Assembly: GCA_001919995.1 (NCBI GenBank)
Contig: MNIY01000037.1
Location: 1 to 7,470, forward strand
Reading direction: 5' to 3'
DNA length: 7,470 nt
From: Ktedonobacter sp. 13_1_20CM_4_53_11
GTDB lineage: Bacteria > Chloroflexota > Ktedonobacteria > Ktedonobacterales > Ktedonobacteraceae
Below, piece after piece: positions 1 to 6,601 of the stretch. A program made the position numbers and the translations under genes. A model generated the notes under the pieces. The model was not told where the DNA came from and did no database searches. It saw nothing but the letters and a program-made list of their open reading frames with translations. Within the stretch, counting starts at the first letter, position 1. Each line of letters starts with the position of its first letter.

Positions 1-35
1 AAAAAAATTGGGTCATAGATCAACGCGGTGGTCAT
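1..35 (-). CDS. Start of a truncated gene, possibly histone deacetylase/AcuC-like deacylase
   Basis: Only the first 11 complete codons (MTTALIYDPIF) are inside the window; the rest lies beyond the left edge. An ATG at 33-35 is preceded on the minus strand by AAGGA at a spacing of about five bases, a good Shine-Dalgarno site, and the frame stays open to the edge. The N-terminus with its hydrophobic strand followed by Tyr-Asp-Pro and an aromatic residue resembles the opening strand of class I/II histone-deacetylase-like proteins (acetoin utilisation AcuC, acetylpolyamine amidohydrolase), which are zinc-dependent amide hydrolases in the cytoplasm. That family call rests on very few residues and is inference. 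The gene lies about 90 bp downstream of sucD in the same direction, separated by a hairpin, so it may be transcribed separately or by read-through. Confidence 0.5.
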   Translation of the reverse strand, partial: MTTALIYDPIF

Positions 36-77
36 ACTTTTCCTTTATTAGACAGTTTTTCTGTGTGATTTTTGCCG

Positions 78-107
78 GAAGGCATGCACCGCATCGTGCA
101 TGCCTTC
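78..107 (-). terminator. Hairpin after sucD, likely transcription end or attenuator
   Basis: A perfect 12-bp inverted repeat, GAAGGCATGCAC at 78-89 and its complement at 96-107, encloses a 6-base loop. It begins 20 bases past the sucD stop codon and ends 42 bases before the next start codon. The strong stem in this place suggests a terminator or mRNA 3'-end stabiliser for sucCD. No U-run follows it on the minus strand; the bases after the stem are GC then an A-run. It is therefore not a textbook intrinsic terminator, and partial read-through into the downstream gene is possible. Confidence 0.55.
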
Positions 108-127
108 AATATTCGCTCTTTAGTTTA

Positions 128-1000
128 TTATAATGCGGAAAGGGCTTTTTTAACCAGATCAGGGATCTCGAAGATGGTGTCTGCCACAGGGACATTTGCT
201 GCCTGTAGCGCGGCAACCTTTCCCTGCGCTGTACCTGTATTGCCGGAGATGATCGCGCCAGCGTGCCCCATGCGTTTCCCCGGAGGGGCAGTACGTCCTG
301 AGATGAAGGCTACTACAGGTTTGCTCATCGTTTTGATGAACTCTGCCGCGTCTTCCTCGTCGCTTCCACCGATCTCGCCACACATGACAACGGCTTTGGT
401 ATCCGGGTCGGACTCGAAGAGTTCCAAGTAATCGGCGAATGTCGAGCCAATAATGGGGTCACCTCCAATACCAATGCAGGTAGATTGGCCAATGCCTGCT
501 TCAGTGAGCAAGGCGACAACCTCGTACGTGAGCGTGCCGGAGCGTGAGATGAAACCGACGGGACCCGGTTTGAATATCTGGTAGGGGATAATACCGATTT
601 TGCCATGGCCTGGAGTACACATACCGGGACAGTTAGGGCCGATCAGCCGCGCGCCATGCTCACGTACAACTATCATGGCGCGGGTCATATCAATAACTGG
701 TATGCCCTCGGTGATACAGACGATCAGGCTTATACTGGCGCTGGCCGCTTCCATAATCGCATCGGCGGCACCTGCAGGTGGTACAAAAATACAGCTGGCT
801 TCAGCATCTGTGGCTGCCTTTGCCTCGGCGACGGTATCAAAGACTGGAACGCCTTCTGCTGTCGTACCGCCCTTGCCGGGAGTCACGCCGCCAACGATAT
901 TTGTTCCCGCGGTCTTCATATTACGCGTGTGATACAGTCCCTCTCGCCCGGTTATGCCCTGTACAATCACCCGCGTCGAACTATCTAATAGAATACTCAT
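128..1000 (-). CDS. sucD: Succinyl-CoA synthetase (ADP/GDP-forming) subunit alpha
   Basis: Alpha subunit of succinate-CoA ligase, which interconverts succinyl-CoA and succinate with phosphorylation of ADP or GDP in the TCA cycle. The 290-residue protein has the usual length. The N-terminal CoA-binding Rossmann domain shows QGITGREG at 14-21 and GGVTPGKGG at 37-45. GPNCPG lies at 121-126, and the ligase domain carries [10 protein letters not shown] at 241-250, whose His246 is the residue that is transiently phosphorylated in the family. All these signatures are intact. The ATG start at 998-1000 gives the canonical [17 protein letters not shown] opening. It sits 23 bp after the sucC stop codon, with a purine-rich AAAGGGAAAA stretch upstream, so it is co-transcribed with sucC as the second gene of the pair. 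Function is well supported by sequence motifs and by the partner gene. Confidence 0.97.
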   Translation of the reverse strand: MSILLDSSTRVIVQGITGREGLYHTRNMKTAGTNIVGGVTPGKGGTTAEGVPVFDTVAEAKAATDAEASCIFVPPAGAADAIMEAASASISLIVCITEGIPVIDMTRAMIVVREHGARLIGPNCPGMCTPGHGKIGIIPYQIFKPGPVGFISRSGTLTYEVVALLTEAGIGQSTCIGIGGDPIIGSTFADYLELFESDPDTKAVVMCGEIGGSDEEDAAEFIKTMSKPVVAFISGRTAPPGKRMGHAGAIISGNTGTAQGKVAALQAANVPVADTIFEIPDLVKKALSAL

Positions 1001-1023
1001 GCTCTTTTTTTCCCTTTATTCGT

Positions 1024-2154
1024 TTAACCAACCGCGGCGACGATTTTTTGAGCCGCCTCGCGCATATCTTTACCCCAGTCAAGCCCAGCGTCTTTCAACA
1101 AAGCTTTTCCCTCTTCCGCACCGGTGCCTGACAAGCGAACGACGATGGGCATACCTTCAGGGAGTTCAGCCTGTGCCATGATGACTCCCTTTGCCACCTC
1201 TTCACCACGTGTAATGCCACCGAAGATATTGACGAGAATACCCTTGACCTGTGGATCGCGTGCCACAAAGGAGAGAGCCTTATACATAACTTCGGCCTTT
1301 GCTCCTCCACCGATATCGAGGAAATTAGCCGGCTTCCCGCCGACGCGAGCTACCATATCAAGCGTGGTCATGACAAGTCCTGCGCCGTTACCAATGATCC
1401 CGACGTTACCGTCAAGTTTCACATAGGTCAGGCCTTCCTGCCTGGCCTCATACTCTAATGGATTCGACTCTTCTGACTCTGCCCACGAGGCATATTCCTT
1501 CTGGCGGAAGAGGCCATTGTCATCGATAAGAATTTTGGCATCGGCTGCTTGCACCTGTCCCTCCGAGGTAAGCACAAGTGGGTTGATTTCTGCCAGGCTG
1601 GCGTCACTTTCTATAAAGGCTCGGGCAAGCGCAGTAAGAATGGAGCCGCCTTTGCCGATGACCTGATGAGGGAGCCTGGCCCGTGCAAGGATATCGCGCG
1701 CTTCAAAAGGGCGCAGGCCCCAGCGCATGTCGATGGGTTGTTTAATGATCTTTTCGGGGGTTTTTGCGGCCACCTCTTCGATATCGATGCCACCCTCTTT
1801 TGAGACCATCACGATGGGCGCCTGGGATTTGCGATCCAGGATGATGCCAAGATAGTATTCCTCTTGAATATTTATTTTGGAGACGACAAGAACCTTTTCG
1901 ACAGTCAGCCCTTTGATATCCATGCCCAATACTTTCGACGCAGCTGCGCGCGCCTGTTCTGGCGTATCGCCAAACTGGATGCCACCTGCTTTGCCACGTC
2001 CGCCGACGTATACCTGGGCTTTAATGACGACTGGCCCGCCGAGTTCGCGAGCAATAGCTTCAGCCTCGTCTGGCGTATAAGCTACGCGCCCCGGCTGGAT
2101 GGGGACGCCATAGTGTGCCAGAATATCTTTGGCTTGATATTCGTGGATTTTCAC
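1024..2154 (-). CDS. sucC: Succinyl-CoA synthetase (ADP/GDP-forming) subunit beta, GTG start
   Basis: Beta subunit of succinyl-CoA synthetase; it holds the nucleotide site (ATP-grasp fold) and pairs with SucD in the cytoplasm. Its 376 residues are slightly fewer than in the E. coli protein but within family range. Visible signatures are the N-terminal KIHEYQAK at 2-9, the ATP-grasp lysine and glycine loop KAQVYVGGRGKAGG at 45-58, the Mg-binding region AEINPL at 188-193 with Asp205 following, GNGAGLVM at 255-262, FLDIGGGA at 278-285 and IFGGITRGEEVAKG at 310-323. The start codon is GTG (minus-strand complement of 2152-2154). It is chosen because it gives the canonical N-terminus and has AAGGAG nine bases upstream. 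Whether ATP or GTP is preferred cannot be told from motifs alone. It is the first gene of a two-gene sucCD unit with its own promoter. Confidence 0.97.
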   Translation of the reverse strand: MKIHEYQAKDILAHYGVPIQPGRVAYTPDEAEAIARELGGPVVIKAQVYVGGRGKAGGIQFGDTPEQARAAASKVLGMDIKGLTVEKVLVVSKINIQEEYYLGIILDRKSQAPIVMVSKEGGIDIEEVAAKTPEKIIKQPIDMRWGLRPFEARDILARARLPHQVIGKGGSILTALARAFIESDASLAEINPLVLTSEGQVQAADAKILIDDNGLFRQKEYASWAESEESNPLEYEARQEGLTYVKLDGNVGIIGNGAGLVMTTLDMVARVGGKPANFLDIGGGAKAEVMYKALSFVARDPQVKGILVNIFGGITRGEEVAKGVIMAQAELPEGMPIVVRLSGTGAEEGKALLKDAGLDWGKDMREAAQKIVAAVG

Positions 2155-2163
2155 TAAAAAATT

Positions 2164-2169
2164 CTCCTT
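2164..2169 (-). promoter_or_regulatory. Shine-Dalgarno site of sucC
   Basis: AAGGAG on the minus strand lies nine bases before the GTG at 2152-2154. No other start codon is placed as well, so this site fixes the sucC start as GTG. Confidence 0.8.
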
Positions 2170-2225
2170 GTGAAAAATACAGCAGGTCTCTACCGGGCAG
2201 GAAGGTCTGCTATTTAACTGCAGTC

Positions 2226-2254
2226 ATGCTAACACTATCCAAACGAGGTGTCAA
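2226..2254 (-). promoter_or_regulatory. Sigma-70-type promoter of sucCD
   Basis: On the minus strand a perfect TTGACA (2249-2254) is followed after exactly 17 bases by TAGCAT (2226-2231), which matches four of six bases of the -10 consensus. Transcription would begin near 2219 and give an untranslated leader of about 65 bases ahead of sucC. The leader contains a weak imperfect inverted repeat (2181-2189 with 2203-2211). Confidence 0.75.
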
Positions 2255-2283
2255 GAATGACGCCTGGGGGCGAATCAAGAATG
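2251..2283. repeat. Tandem 9-bp direct repeat at the sucCD promoter
   Basis: TCAAGAATG occurs at 2251-2259 and again at 2275-2283, a start-to-start distance of 24 bp. On the minus strand it reads CATTCTTGA, and the promoter-proximal copy runs into the TTGACA -35 box. Two same-orientation copies a little over two helical turns apart, one overlapping a -35 element, would suit a regulator binding in tandem. The short length means chance cannot be excluded. Between the copies is a small CGCC/GGCG inverted repeat (2261-2272). Confidence 0.4.
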
Positions 2284-2318
2284 CGTAGATGTAAGGGCTA
2301 TTAAGTGTTGCCAAAACT

Positions 2319-2327
2319 TGATACAAT
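2319..2327 (+). promoter_or_regulatory. Extended -10 promoter of the membrane-protein gene
   Basis: TGATACAAT combines the TG of an extended -10 with TACAAT, five of six bases of the -10 consensus. No convincing -35 hexamer lies 17 bases upstream; the bases there read TATTAA. Transcription would begin near 2334 and give a short leader of about 30 bases containing AAGGAAGG, the ribosome binding site for the gene at 2363. It is divergent from the sucCD promoter, with roughly 75 bp between the two -10 elements' upstream sides. Confidence 0.55.
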
Positions 2328-2362
2328 AGAAGTGGGGAAAAACGATCCGCAAGAAGGAAGGT

Positions 2363-3397
2363 ATGTTTATGGTAAAAAAGACACCAACAATCCCGGATCC
2401 ACCAATATTTCAAGAGAAGACGCCTGTGCTCCATGGCACGAAGTTTCTAAAAAGAGGTAATCCTTCCAGGCAGTGGCTCTTGTTCAGTAGTCTACTCATA
2501 GTGGGGATAATTATGCTGACACTGGTCAGTTCTACCGTGTTGGGCTTTCTAAAAAATGTAAAATTCTCTTTCAATCCTGCTCCCACACCGGTACCGACAC
2601 TTTCATTTGATGTAAATCGGACGGCACCTTATGCTGGTTTAGTTTATACTGTTCTCGATGCGCAATATGCAACCTCTTTTGATGATGACGGTATTCGAAC
2701 GGGTCCGGCTATAGTACGTTTAAATATGAAAGTCACAAATCCATCTAGTGAGCAGATTTCTGTGATCTATTACGATATTGCTCGCCTGATAGCCCCTAAG
2801 CTTGATCCAATCAGCCCTACTAATGTAACTCTCTCGGTTGGACCTCGAGCAAGAAGCAGCGAAACCGGCTGGATCGACTTTTCTGTTCCCGCGGGGATTC
2901 GTCTTGATACCTTAAAGCTGCGGCTTGGTTCTACAGTGATAGGCGAATACCTGGTGACGATACCGTTTAGTGGGGCATTTCATCCTGAGATATATAAAGA
3001 CAGATCATCGCCCCAGTCCCTCGACATCAACTATGGCTTTCCCCCTTCTGCGCCGCTTAATTTGGTATATCACCTGTCACGTGTGGACATTCGCTATGCT
3101 TACCGCGGGAACCAGGCCAAAGCTGGTCAGCAATATTACGTTTTGAACTTCAGCGTCAGTAATCCCAATGGGGTTAAGGTGTCGCCCGGCTTTGGCTATG
3201 ACTATGTGCGGCTGATTTATAATGACGGTTCGACTCATCCACCGATTGATAATACCCTGCCCTATACCTTCGATGCCTTTGCGAAGGGGGTAAATGGGAG
3301 AGTGGTGTTCATTGGCCCGGCTGGTTTGGGGTCGATTACTATTGACTTCCTGGTTCAATATACCAGTGCAGGGAACAATTATACTGTGTCACTTTAG
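2363..3397 (+). CDS. Single-pass membrane protein with two tandem extracytoplasmic beta-type domains (DUF4352-like), function unknown
   Basis: I do not recognise this 344-residue protein as a named family member. Residues 1-37 are polar and rich in Lys, Arg and Pro. Residues 38-63 form one long hydrophobic segment, an uncleaved anchor that probably leaves the N-terminus inside. A Pro/Thr linker (NPAPTPVPT, 71-79) leads to two similar regions of about 120 residues (about 81-200 and 218-340). Each has a Tyr-rich strand (GLVYTVLDAQYA; LNLVYHLSRVDIRYAY) followed by a strand ending in Asn-Pro (LNMKVTNPSSE; LNFSVSNPNG), a pattern of immunoglobulin-like DUF4352 domains, which often appear on Gram-positive and Chloroflexota surface proteins. 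The start is ATG 2363 or ATG 2369, both served by AAGGAAGG at 2354-2361; the second has the more usual spacing. Codon use looks somewhat more AT-rich than in its neighbours. It is transcribed alone, divergent from sucCD. Confidence 0.85.
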   Translation: MFMVKKTPTIPDPPIFQEKTPVLHGTKFLKRGNPSRQWLLFSSLLIVGIIMLTLVSSTVLGFLKNVKFSFNPAPTPVPTLSFDVNRTAPYAGLVYTVLDAQYATSFDDDGIRTGPAIVRLNMKVTNPSSEQISVIYYDIARLIAPKLDPISPTNVTLSVGPRARSSETGWIDFSVPAGIRLDTLKLRLGSTVIGEYLVTIPFSGAFHPEIYKDRSSPQSLDINYGFPPSAPLNLVYHLSRVDIRYAYRGNQAKAGQQYYVLNFSVSNPNGVKVSPGFGYDYVRLIYNDGSTHPPIDNTLPYTFDAFAKGVNGRVVFIGPAGLGSITIDFLVQYTSAGNNYTVSL

Positions 3398-3408
3398 GGG
3401 GGATGATT

Positions 3409-3483
3409 ACCTGAAAGACAAGCAAGGGAGCATCCAGGTAACTTATAGAGTCAGCGGGACACTCCCCTACTTGTCTTTCAGGT
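3409..3483. terminator. Long hairpin between convergent genes, probable bidirectional terminator
   Basis: Arms 3409-3430 and 3462-3483 form a 22-bp stem with a 31-base loop. Twenty pairs are Watson-Crick. The other two are C-A mismatches in a plus-strand RNA but G-U wobbles in a minus-strand RNA, so the stem is unbroken only in the leftward transcript. It starts four bases after the stop codon of the phosphomannomutase gene (3487-3489) and ends 11 bases past the stop of the membrane-protein gene. On the plus strand it is followed by TTTTC (3483-3487, partly within the stem), a modest U-run. On the minus strand only a short AT-rich stretch follows. It most likely ends the four-gene leftward operon and also the rightward gene. 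Confidence 0.75.
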
Positions 3484-3486
3484 TTT

Positions 3487-4848
3487 CTACTGGCGAATAA
3501 ATGCGAGGACCTCGTCCCGCTTCTGCTCCATCAACTCGCGGCTGTTCGCCTCGAGATTTAAGCGGAGGAGGGGTTCTGTATTCGATGGACGCACATTAAA
3601 CCACCAGTCGCCAAAATCGAGGGTTACCCCATCCAGGTGATCGACGGACTTAGCATTTTTACCGAAGTGTTCCTCCAGAGCATGCATTTTGCCCTGTGCA
3701 TCGGCGATAGTGCTATTAATTTCGCCGCTGCGGAAGCCGTGATCGAGCGGCTTGAGTATTTCGGAGAGCGGCTTGTTCTCGACCGAGACAAGTTCGAGCA
3801 AAATGAGTAAAGCGATCAGACCCGAGTCGGCAAACCAGTTGTCACGGAAGTAGAAATGGCCGGAGTGTTCTCCACCAAAGATGGCATTGTTCTGACGCAT
3901 CTCTGCTTTGATATAGGAATGTCCCACGCGTGTCCGTATAGCCTTGCCGCCTAATTTGTTGATGAGCTCTGGAACGCTTTTGGAGACAATCAGGTTGTAG
4001 AGGATGGTTGAACCAGGGAACTTCTGTAGAAGGCTATTAGAAACAGCAGCTATCACCTTAGAACCATCCACCAGGTCGCCATGTTCATCGACGGGAAACA
4101 TGCGGTCAGCGTCCCCATCGAAGGCTGCACCCAGGTCGGCCCCGACTTCACGTACCTTCTTTTGCACATCCACCATGTTCTCAGGCTCGATGGGGCTGGC
4201 AGGATGGTGGGGGAAGTTGCCGTCTAATTCAAAATAAAGCGGAACGAGCTCGCAGGGGAGATGCTGGAAGACCTTCGGCATGATCAAGCCGGCCATACCA
4301 TTGCCAGCGTCGATGACGACTTTAAGCGGCCTGATCCTGGATACGTCGACGAATGACAGAGCGTGTTTGACATAATCATCGGTGATGTCGCGTTTGATCA
4401 CCTGGCCTTTGGAGGCTGGCTCGGCGAACTTTCCGCTTACAGCCAGGTCGCGGATATCGCTTAGTCCTGACTCGAGGCTGATAGGAAATGCCTGAGCGCG
4501 GCAAAACTTCATGCCGTTGTATTGAGCGGGATTGTGCGAGGCGGTGATCATGACGCCTGCGGGGAAGTTAAATTTTCCAACGGCGAAATAGAGGCCATCG
4601 GTCGTCGTCATGCCCAGGTCGATAGCGTTGACCCCCTGGTCGGTAATACCACGGATCAGGGCGGCAGCTAATTGCGGTGAGGAGAGGCGCATATCGCGAC
4701 CGACTGCAATCTCTGGGACTTGTAAATACTGTGCCGCAGCCCGACCTATGCGATAGGCCACATCGTCAGTCAAGTTTTCGCCATAGATGCCGCGAACATC
4801 ATAGGCATGAAAAATTTCTGGATCAACGGGTACATGTGCTGTATTCAT
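3487..4848 (-). CDS. manB: Phosphomannomutase/phosphoglucomutase (alpha-D-phosphohexomutase family)
   Basis: Cytoplasmic mutase that moves phosphate between C6 and C1 of mannose or glucose, feeding GDP-mannose and UDP/ADP-glucose synthesis. The 453 residues match the family length (about 450-463), and its four diagnostic loops are in order. These are the phosphoserine loop TASHNP at 102-107 (Ser104 carries the phosphate), the Mg loop DGDADR at 244-249 (three Asp ligands), the sugar-selecting loop GEHSGH at 326-331, and the phosphate-binding loop RPSNTEP at 420-426. The N-terminal AYDVRGIYG at 15-23 is also typical. GEHSGH is consistent with a PMM/PGM or ManB-type enzyme, but relative use of mannose and glucose cannot be read from it. 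The ATG at 4846-4848 overlaps the acetyltransferase stop by ATGA; AGAGGAAGGA lies upstream inside that gene. It is the last gene of the operon and ends four bases before the hairpin. Confidence 0.94.
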   Translation of the reverse strand: MNTAHVPVDPEIFHAYDVRGIYGENLTDDVAYRIGRAAAQYLQVPEIAVGRDMRLSSPQLAAALIRGITDQGVNAIDLGMTTTDGLYFAVGKFNFPAGVMITASHNPAQYNGMKFCRAQAFPISLESGLSDIRDLAVSGKFAEPASKGQVIKRDITDDYVKHALSFVDVSRIRPLKVVIDAGNGMAGLIMPKVFQHLPCELVPLYFELDGNFPHHPASPIEPENMVDVQKKVREVGADLGAAFDGDADRMFPVDEHGDLVDGSKVIAAVSNSLLQKFPGSTILYNLIVSKSVPELINKLGGKAIRTRVGHSYIKAEMRQNNAIFGGEHSGHFYFRDNWFADSGLIALLILLELVSVENKPLSEILKPLDHGFRSGEINSTIADAQGKMHALEEHFGKNAKSVDHLDGVTLDFGDWWFNVRPSNTEPLLRLNLEANSRELMEQKRDEVLAFIRQ

Positions 4849-5423
4849 TCTCTGAAATAATCCTTCCTCTGCTTGCGAATTTCTAAGAGTACCCAGGGTT
4901 CTCCTGAGCTGCGGGGGTCATAGATCTGGTTGACCTCGACAAAGTTTGCCTTGGCGAAGGCACGCCGAGAAGGATGATTGGCAAGGGCGGTTTCCGCGTA
5001 AATGCGCGTCAGCCCGGGGAGAGAAAAGAGATACTTTACCAACGTGCGGATTGCGTCTGGCCCGTACCCTTTGCCCCAACGATTTTTGTCGCCCAGGCCA
5101 AGACCGATTTCTACCTGCCCGAGGCGATAATCGATATTGAAATAGGTGATGGTGCCAATCGGGATGTGCTTCTCGTCTTCAATGATGAACCAGAATTGAC
5201 GCCCGTTGCCACGTACATAGTTGCGTTCAAAAACGGGTAAAAATTGCGCCATGCTGTTCGAGAACGGGCGATGTAGGTCGTAGCGCCAAACTTCATCGTC
5301 ACGTTCCCAGTGGAATATCCTTTCCGCGTCGTTCATAGTGGGACGCCGCAGGTGGATGCGATCGCCTGGCAGGAAGTTAGCTTGTGCCTGCCCTGCTGTT
5401 TTGTTGCGTTGTGTCTCCGTCAT
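4845..5423 (-). CDS. GNAT family N-acetyltransferase, RimJ/RimL type
   Basis: A 192-residue acetyl-CoA-dependent N-acetyltransferase of the RimJ/RimL-like (Acetyltransf_3) branch. After about 18 variable residues comes the usual GDRIHLRRPTMNDAERIF opening (20-37). The central strand FWFIIEDEKHIPIGTITYF (77-95) leads into VEIGLGLGD and the acetyl-CoA pyrophosphate loop NRWGKGYGPDAI (114-125), which fits the R/Q-x-x-G-x-G/A motif. Then ANHPSRRAFAKANF (148-161) matches the conserved N-x-x-S-x-R-x-x-x-K-x-G/N-F region. The acceptor cannot be read from sequence: family members acetylate ribosomal-protein N-termini, antibiotics or small amines. The ATG at 5421-5423 overlaps the deoB stop by ATGA and has AGGA five bases upstream. 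Its stop overlaps the phosphomannomutase start in the same way, so it is embedded in a sugar-phosphate operon. Its substrate could be a metabolite or enzyme of that pathway, but this is inference. Confidence 0.92.
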   Translation of the reverse strand: MTETQRNKTAGQAQANFLPGDRIHLRRPTMNDAERIFHWERDDEVWRYDLHRPFSNSMAQFLPVFERNYVRGNGRQFWFIIEDEKHIPIGTITYFNIDYRLGQVEIGLGLGDKNRWGKGYGPDAIRTLVKYLFSLPGLTRIYAETALANHPSRRAFAKANFVEVNQIYDPRSSGEPWVLLEIRKQRKDYFRE

Positions 5424-6601
5424 AAAAGTCCTAATTCGTGTGCAAAGGTGGTTCCCGCTGCCAGTTGTCCAACAGCAAATGCCTGCGCTAATGTTTGGCC
5501 CAGGTCCGCAAAAGTAGAACGAGTGCCGAGATTCACTCCTGCTCGAACAGGCACACCGAATGCCAGGAGTGGCACTTGTTCACGGGTATGATCGGTGCCA
5601 TGATAGGTTGGATCTACGCCATGATCGGCTGTGAAGAAGATGGCATCCTCTGGCCGCATGACCTCCTGTACCTGTGCGAACCATGTATCGACATCGCGTA
5701 ATGCTTGCGCGTAACCCTCACTATCGCGACGGTGGCCCCACAGCATGTCAAACTCAACCAGGTTCACAAAGAGCAGCCCGTTAAAATCCTGTTCGAGCCA
5801 GTGCAGCGTCGCTTTCATGCCATCGCTATTGGTCTCGGTATGATCCCGCCGGGTCAATCCACGTCCGGCGAAAAGATCCTCAATTTTACCGAGGCCGATG
5901 ACATCCTTGCCCTCAGCCTTGAGGAGGTCGAGGAGTGTCGTGCCGAGCGGCTGGAGCGAGAAATCGCGACGATGTTCAGTGCGTGTGAAAGATCCTGGGG
6001 TTCCTATGAATGGTCGGGCAATAACCCGTCCGACAGCGTTGTCTCCTGTGAGCATCTGTCGTGCAATTTCGCACATATGGTACAGTTCCTGAAGGGGGAT
6101 TACGTCCTGATGCGCGGCAAGTTGAAAAACGCTATCGGCCGATGTGTAGAGGATAGGAAAGCCAGTACGCACATGCTCTTCGCCCAGTTCTTTGATGATC
6201 TCTGTGCCGGAAGCAGCCTTGTTGCCGATGACTTTGCGTCCAATGGCCTGTTCGAAGGCTTCTACGAGGTCAAGGGGAAAGCCATGTGGATAGGTGGGTA
6301 AGGGTTTTTGCAGGACAACGCCGGTCATTTCCCAGTGGCCGGTCGTACTATCTTTGCCAGCGGCTGCTTCAGACATACGGCCATATGCTCCGCGAGCACG
6401 ATCCGTCGGTGGAGTTCCCTTCATAGGAGTAATGTTTCCTATACCTATGCTTCCCAGATTTGGGAGAGCGAGACCTCCAACCGCCTGTGCGCAGTGTTCC
6501 AATGAGCTAGCCCCATCATCGCCGTAGACATGTGCATCTGGATTGGCGCCCGCTCCGACGCCGTCGAGGACCACAAGAATTGCTCGTTTAAGAGTCGTCA
6601 T
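5420..6601 (-). CDS. deoB: Phosphopentomutase
   Basis: Mn-dependent cytoplasmic mutase of the alkaline-phosphatase superfamily that interconverts (deoxy)ribose 1- and 5-phosphate in nucleoside salvage and breakdown. The 393 residues match Bacillus-type enzymes. The metal ligands expected from the B. cereus enzyme are all present: Asp13 in VVLDGVGAG, Asp285 and His290 in VEFDMLWGHRRD, Asp326 and His327 in TADHGVDP, and His338 in GTDHTRE. The phosphate-accepting position lies in GKDSTTGHWE (82-91), where Ser85 stands in place of the Thr of the B. cereus and B. subtilis GKDTMTGHWE; this is conservative. Other family blocks are GNKAASGTEII (126-136), YTSADSVFQLAAH (152-164) and GRVIARPFIG (191-200). 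The ATG at 6599-6601 overlaps the phosphofructokinase stop (ATGA) and has GAAGG about eight bases upstream. Its own stop overlaps the acetyltransferase start. It is the second visible gene of the operon. Confidence 0.96.
   Translation of the reverse strand: MTTLKRAILVVLDGVGAGANPDAHVYGDDGASSLEHCAQAVGGLALPNLGSIGIGNITPMKGTPPTDRARGAYGRMSEAAAGKDSTTGHWEMTGVVLQKPLPTYPHGFPLDLVEAFEQAIGRKVIGNKAASGTEIIKELGEEHVRTGFPILYTSADSVFQLAAHQDVIPLQELYHMCEIARQMLTGDNAVGRVIARPFIGTPGSFTRTEHRRDFSLQPLGTTLLDLLKAEGKDVIGLGKIEDLFAGRGLTRRDHTETNSDGMKATLHWLEQDFNGLLFVNLVEFDMLWGHRRDSEGYAQALRDVDTWFAQVQEVMRPEDAIFFTADHGVDPTYHGTDHTREQVPLLAFGVPVRAGVNLGTRSTFADLGQTLAQAFAVGQLAAGTTFAHELGLL

Noticed and set aside
52..64. Small ACAG/CTGT hairpin upstream of the leftmost gene start
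   Set aside because: The stem is four base pairs with a five-base loop, which is expected by chance in AT-rich spacer DNA.
600..988. Two overlapping plus-strand open frames opposite sucD
   Set aside because: Both are antisense to conserved SucD blocks (GPNCPG and the CoA-binding region) and have no family features or ribosome binding site.
2181..2211. Imperfect inverted repeat in the sucC leader (AGCAGGTCT with AGGTCTGCT)
   Set aside because: Only five continuous pairs form in the minus-strand RNA, with two A-C mismatches next to them, and the ribosome binding site is not covered. This is too weak to call a riboswitch or attenuator.
2232..2250. ACAC/GTGT inverted repeat within the sucCD promoter spacer, considered as a CIRCE-like operator
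   Set aside because: Only four bases match on each side and the sequence does not fit the CIRCE consensus arms.
5705..6301. A 198-codon open frame on the plus strand opposite deoB
   Set aside because: It lies wholly inside a well-conserved deoB on the other strand, shows no recognisable motif and has no evident ribosome binding site. Long antisense frames are expected in coding DNA of this composition.
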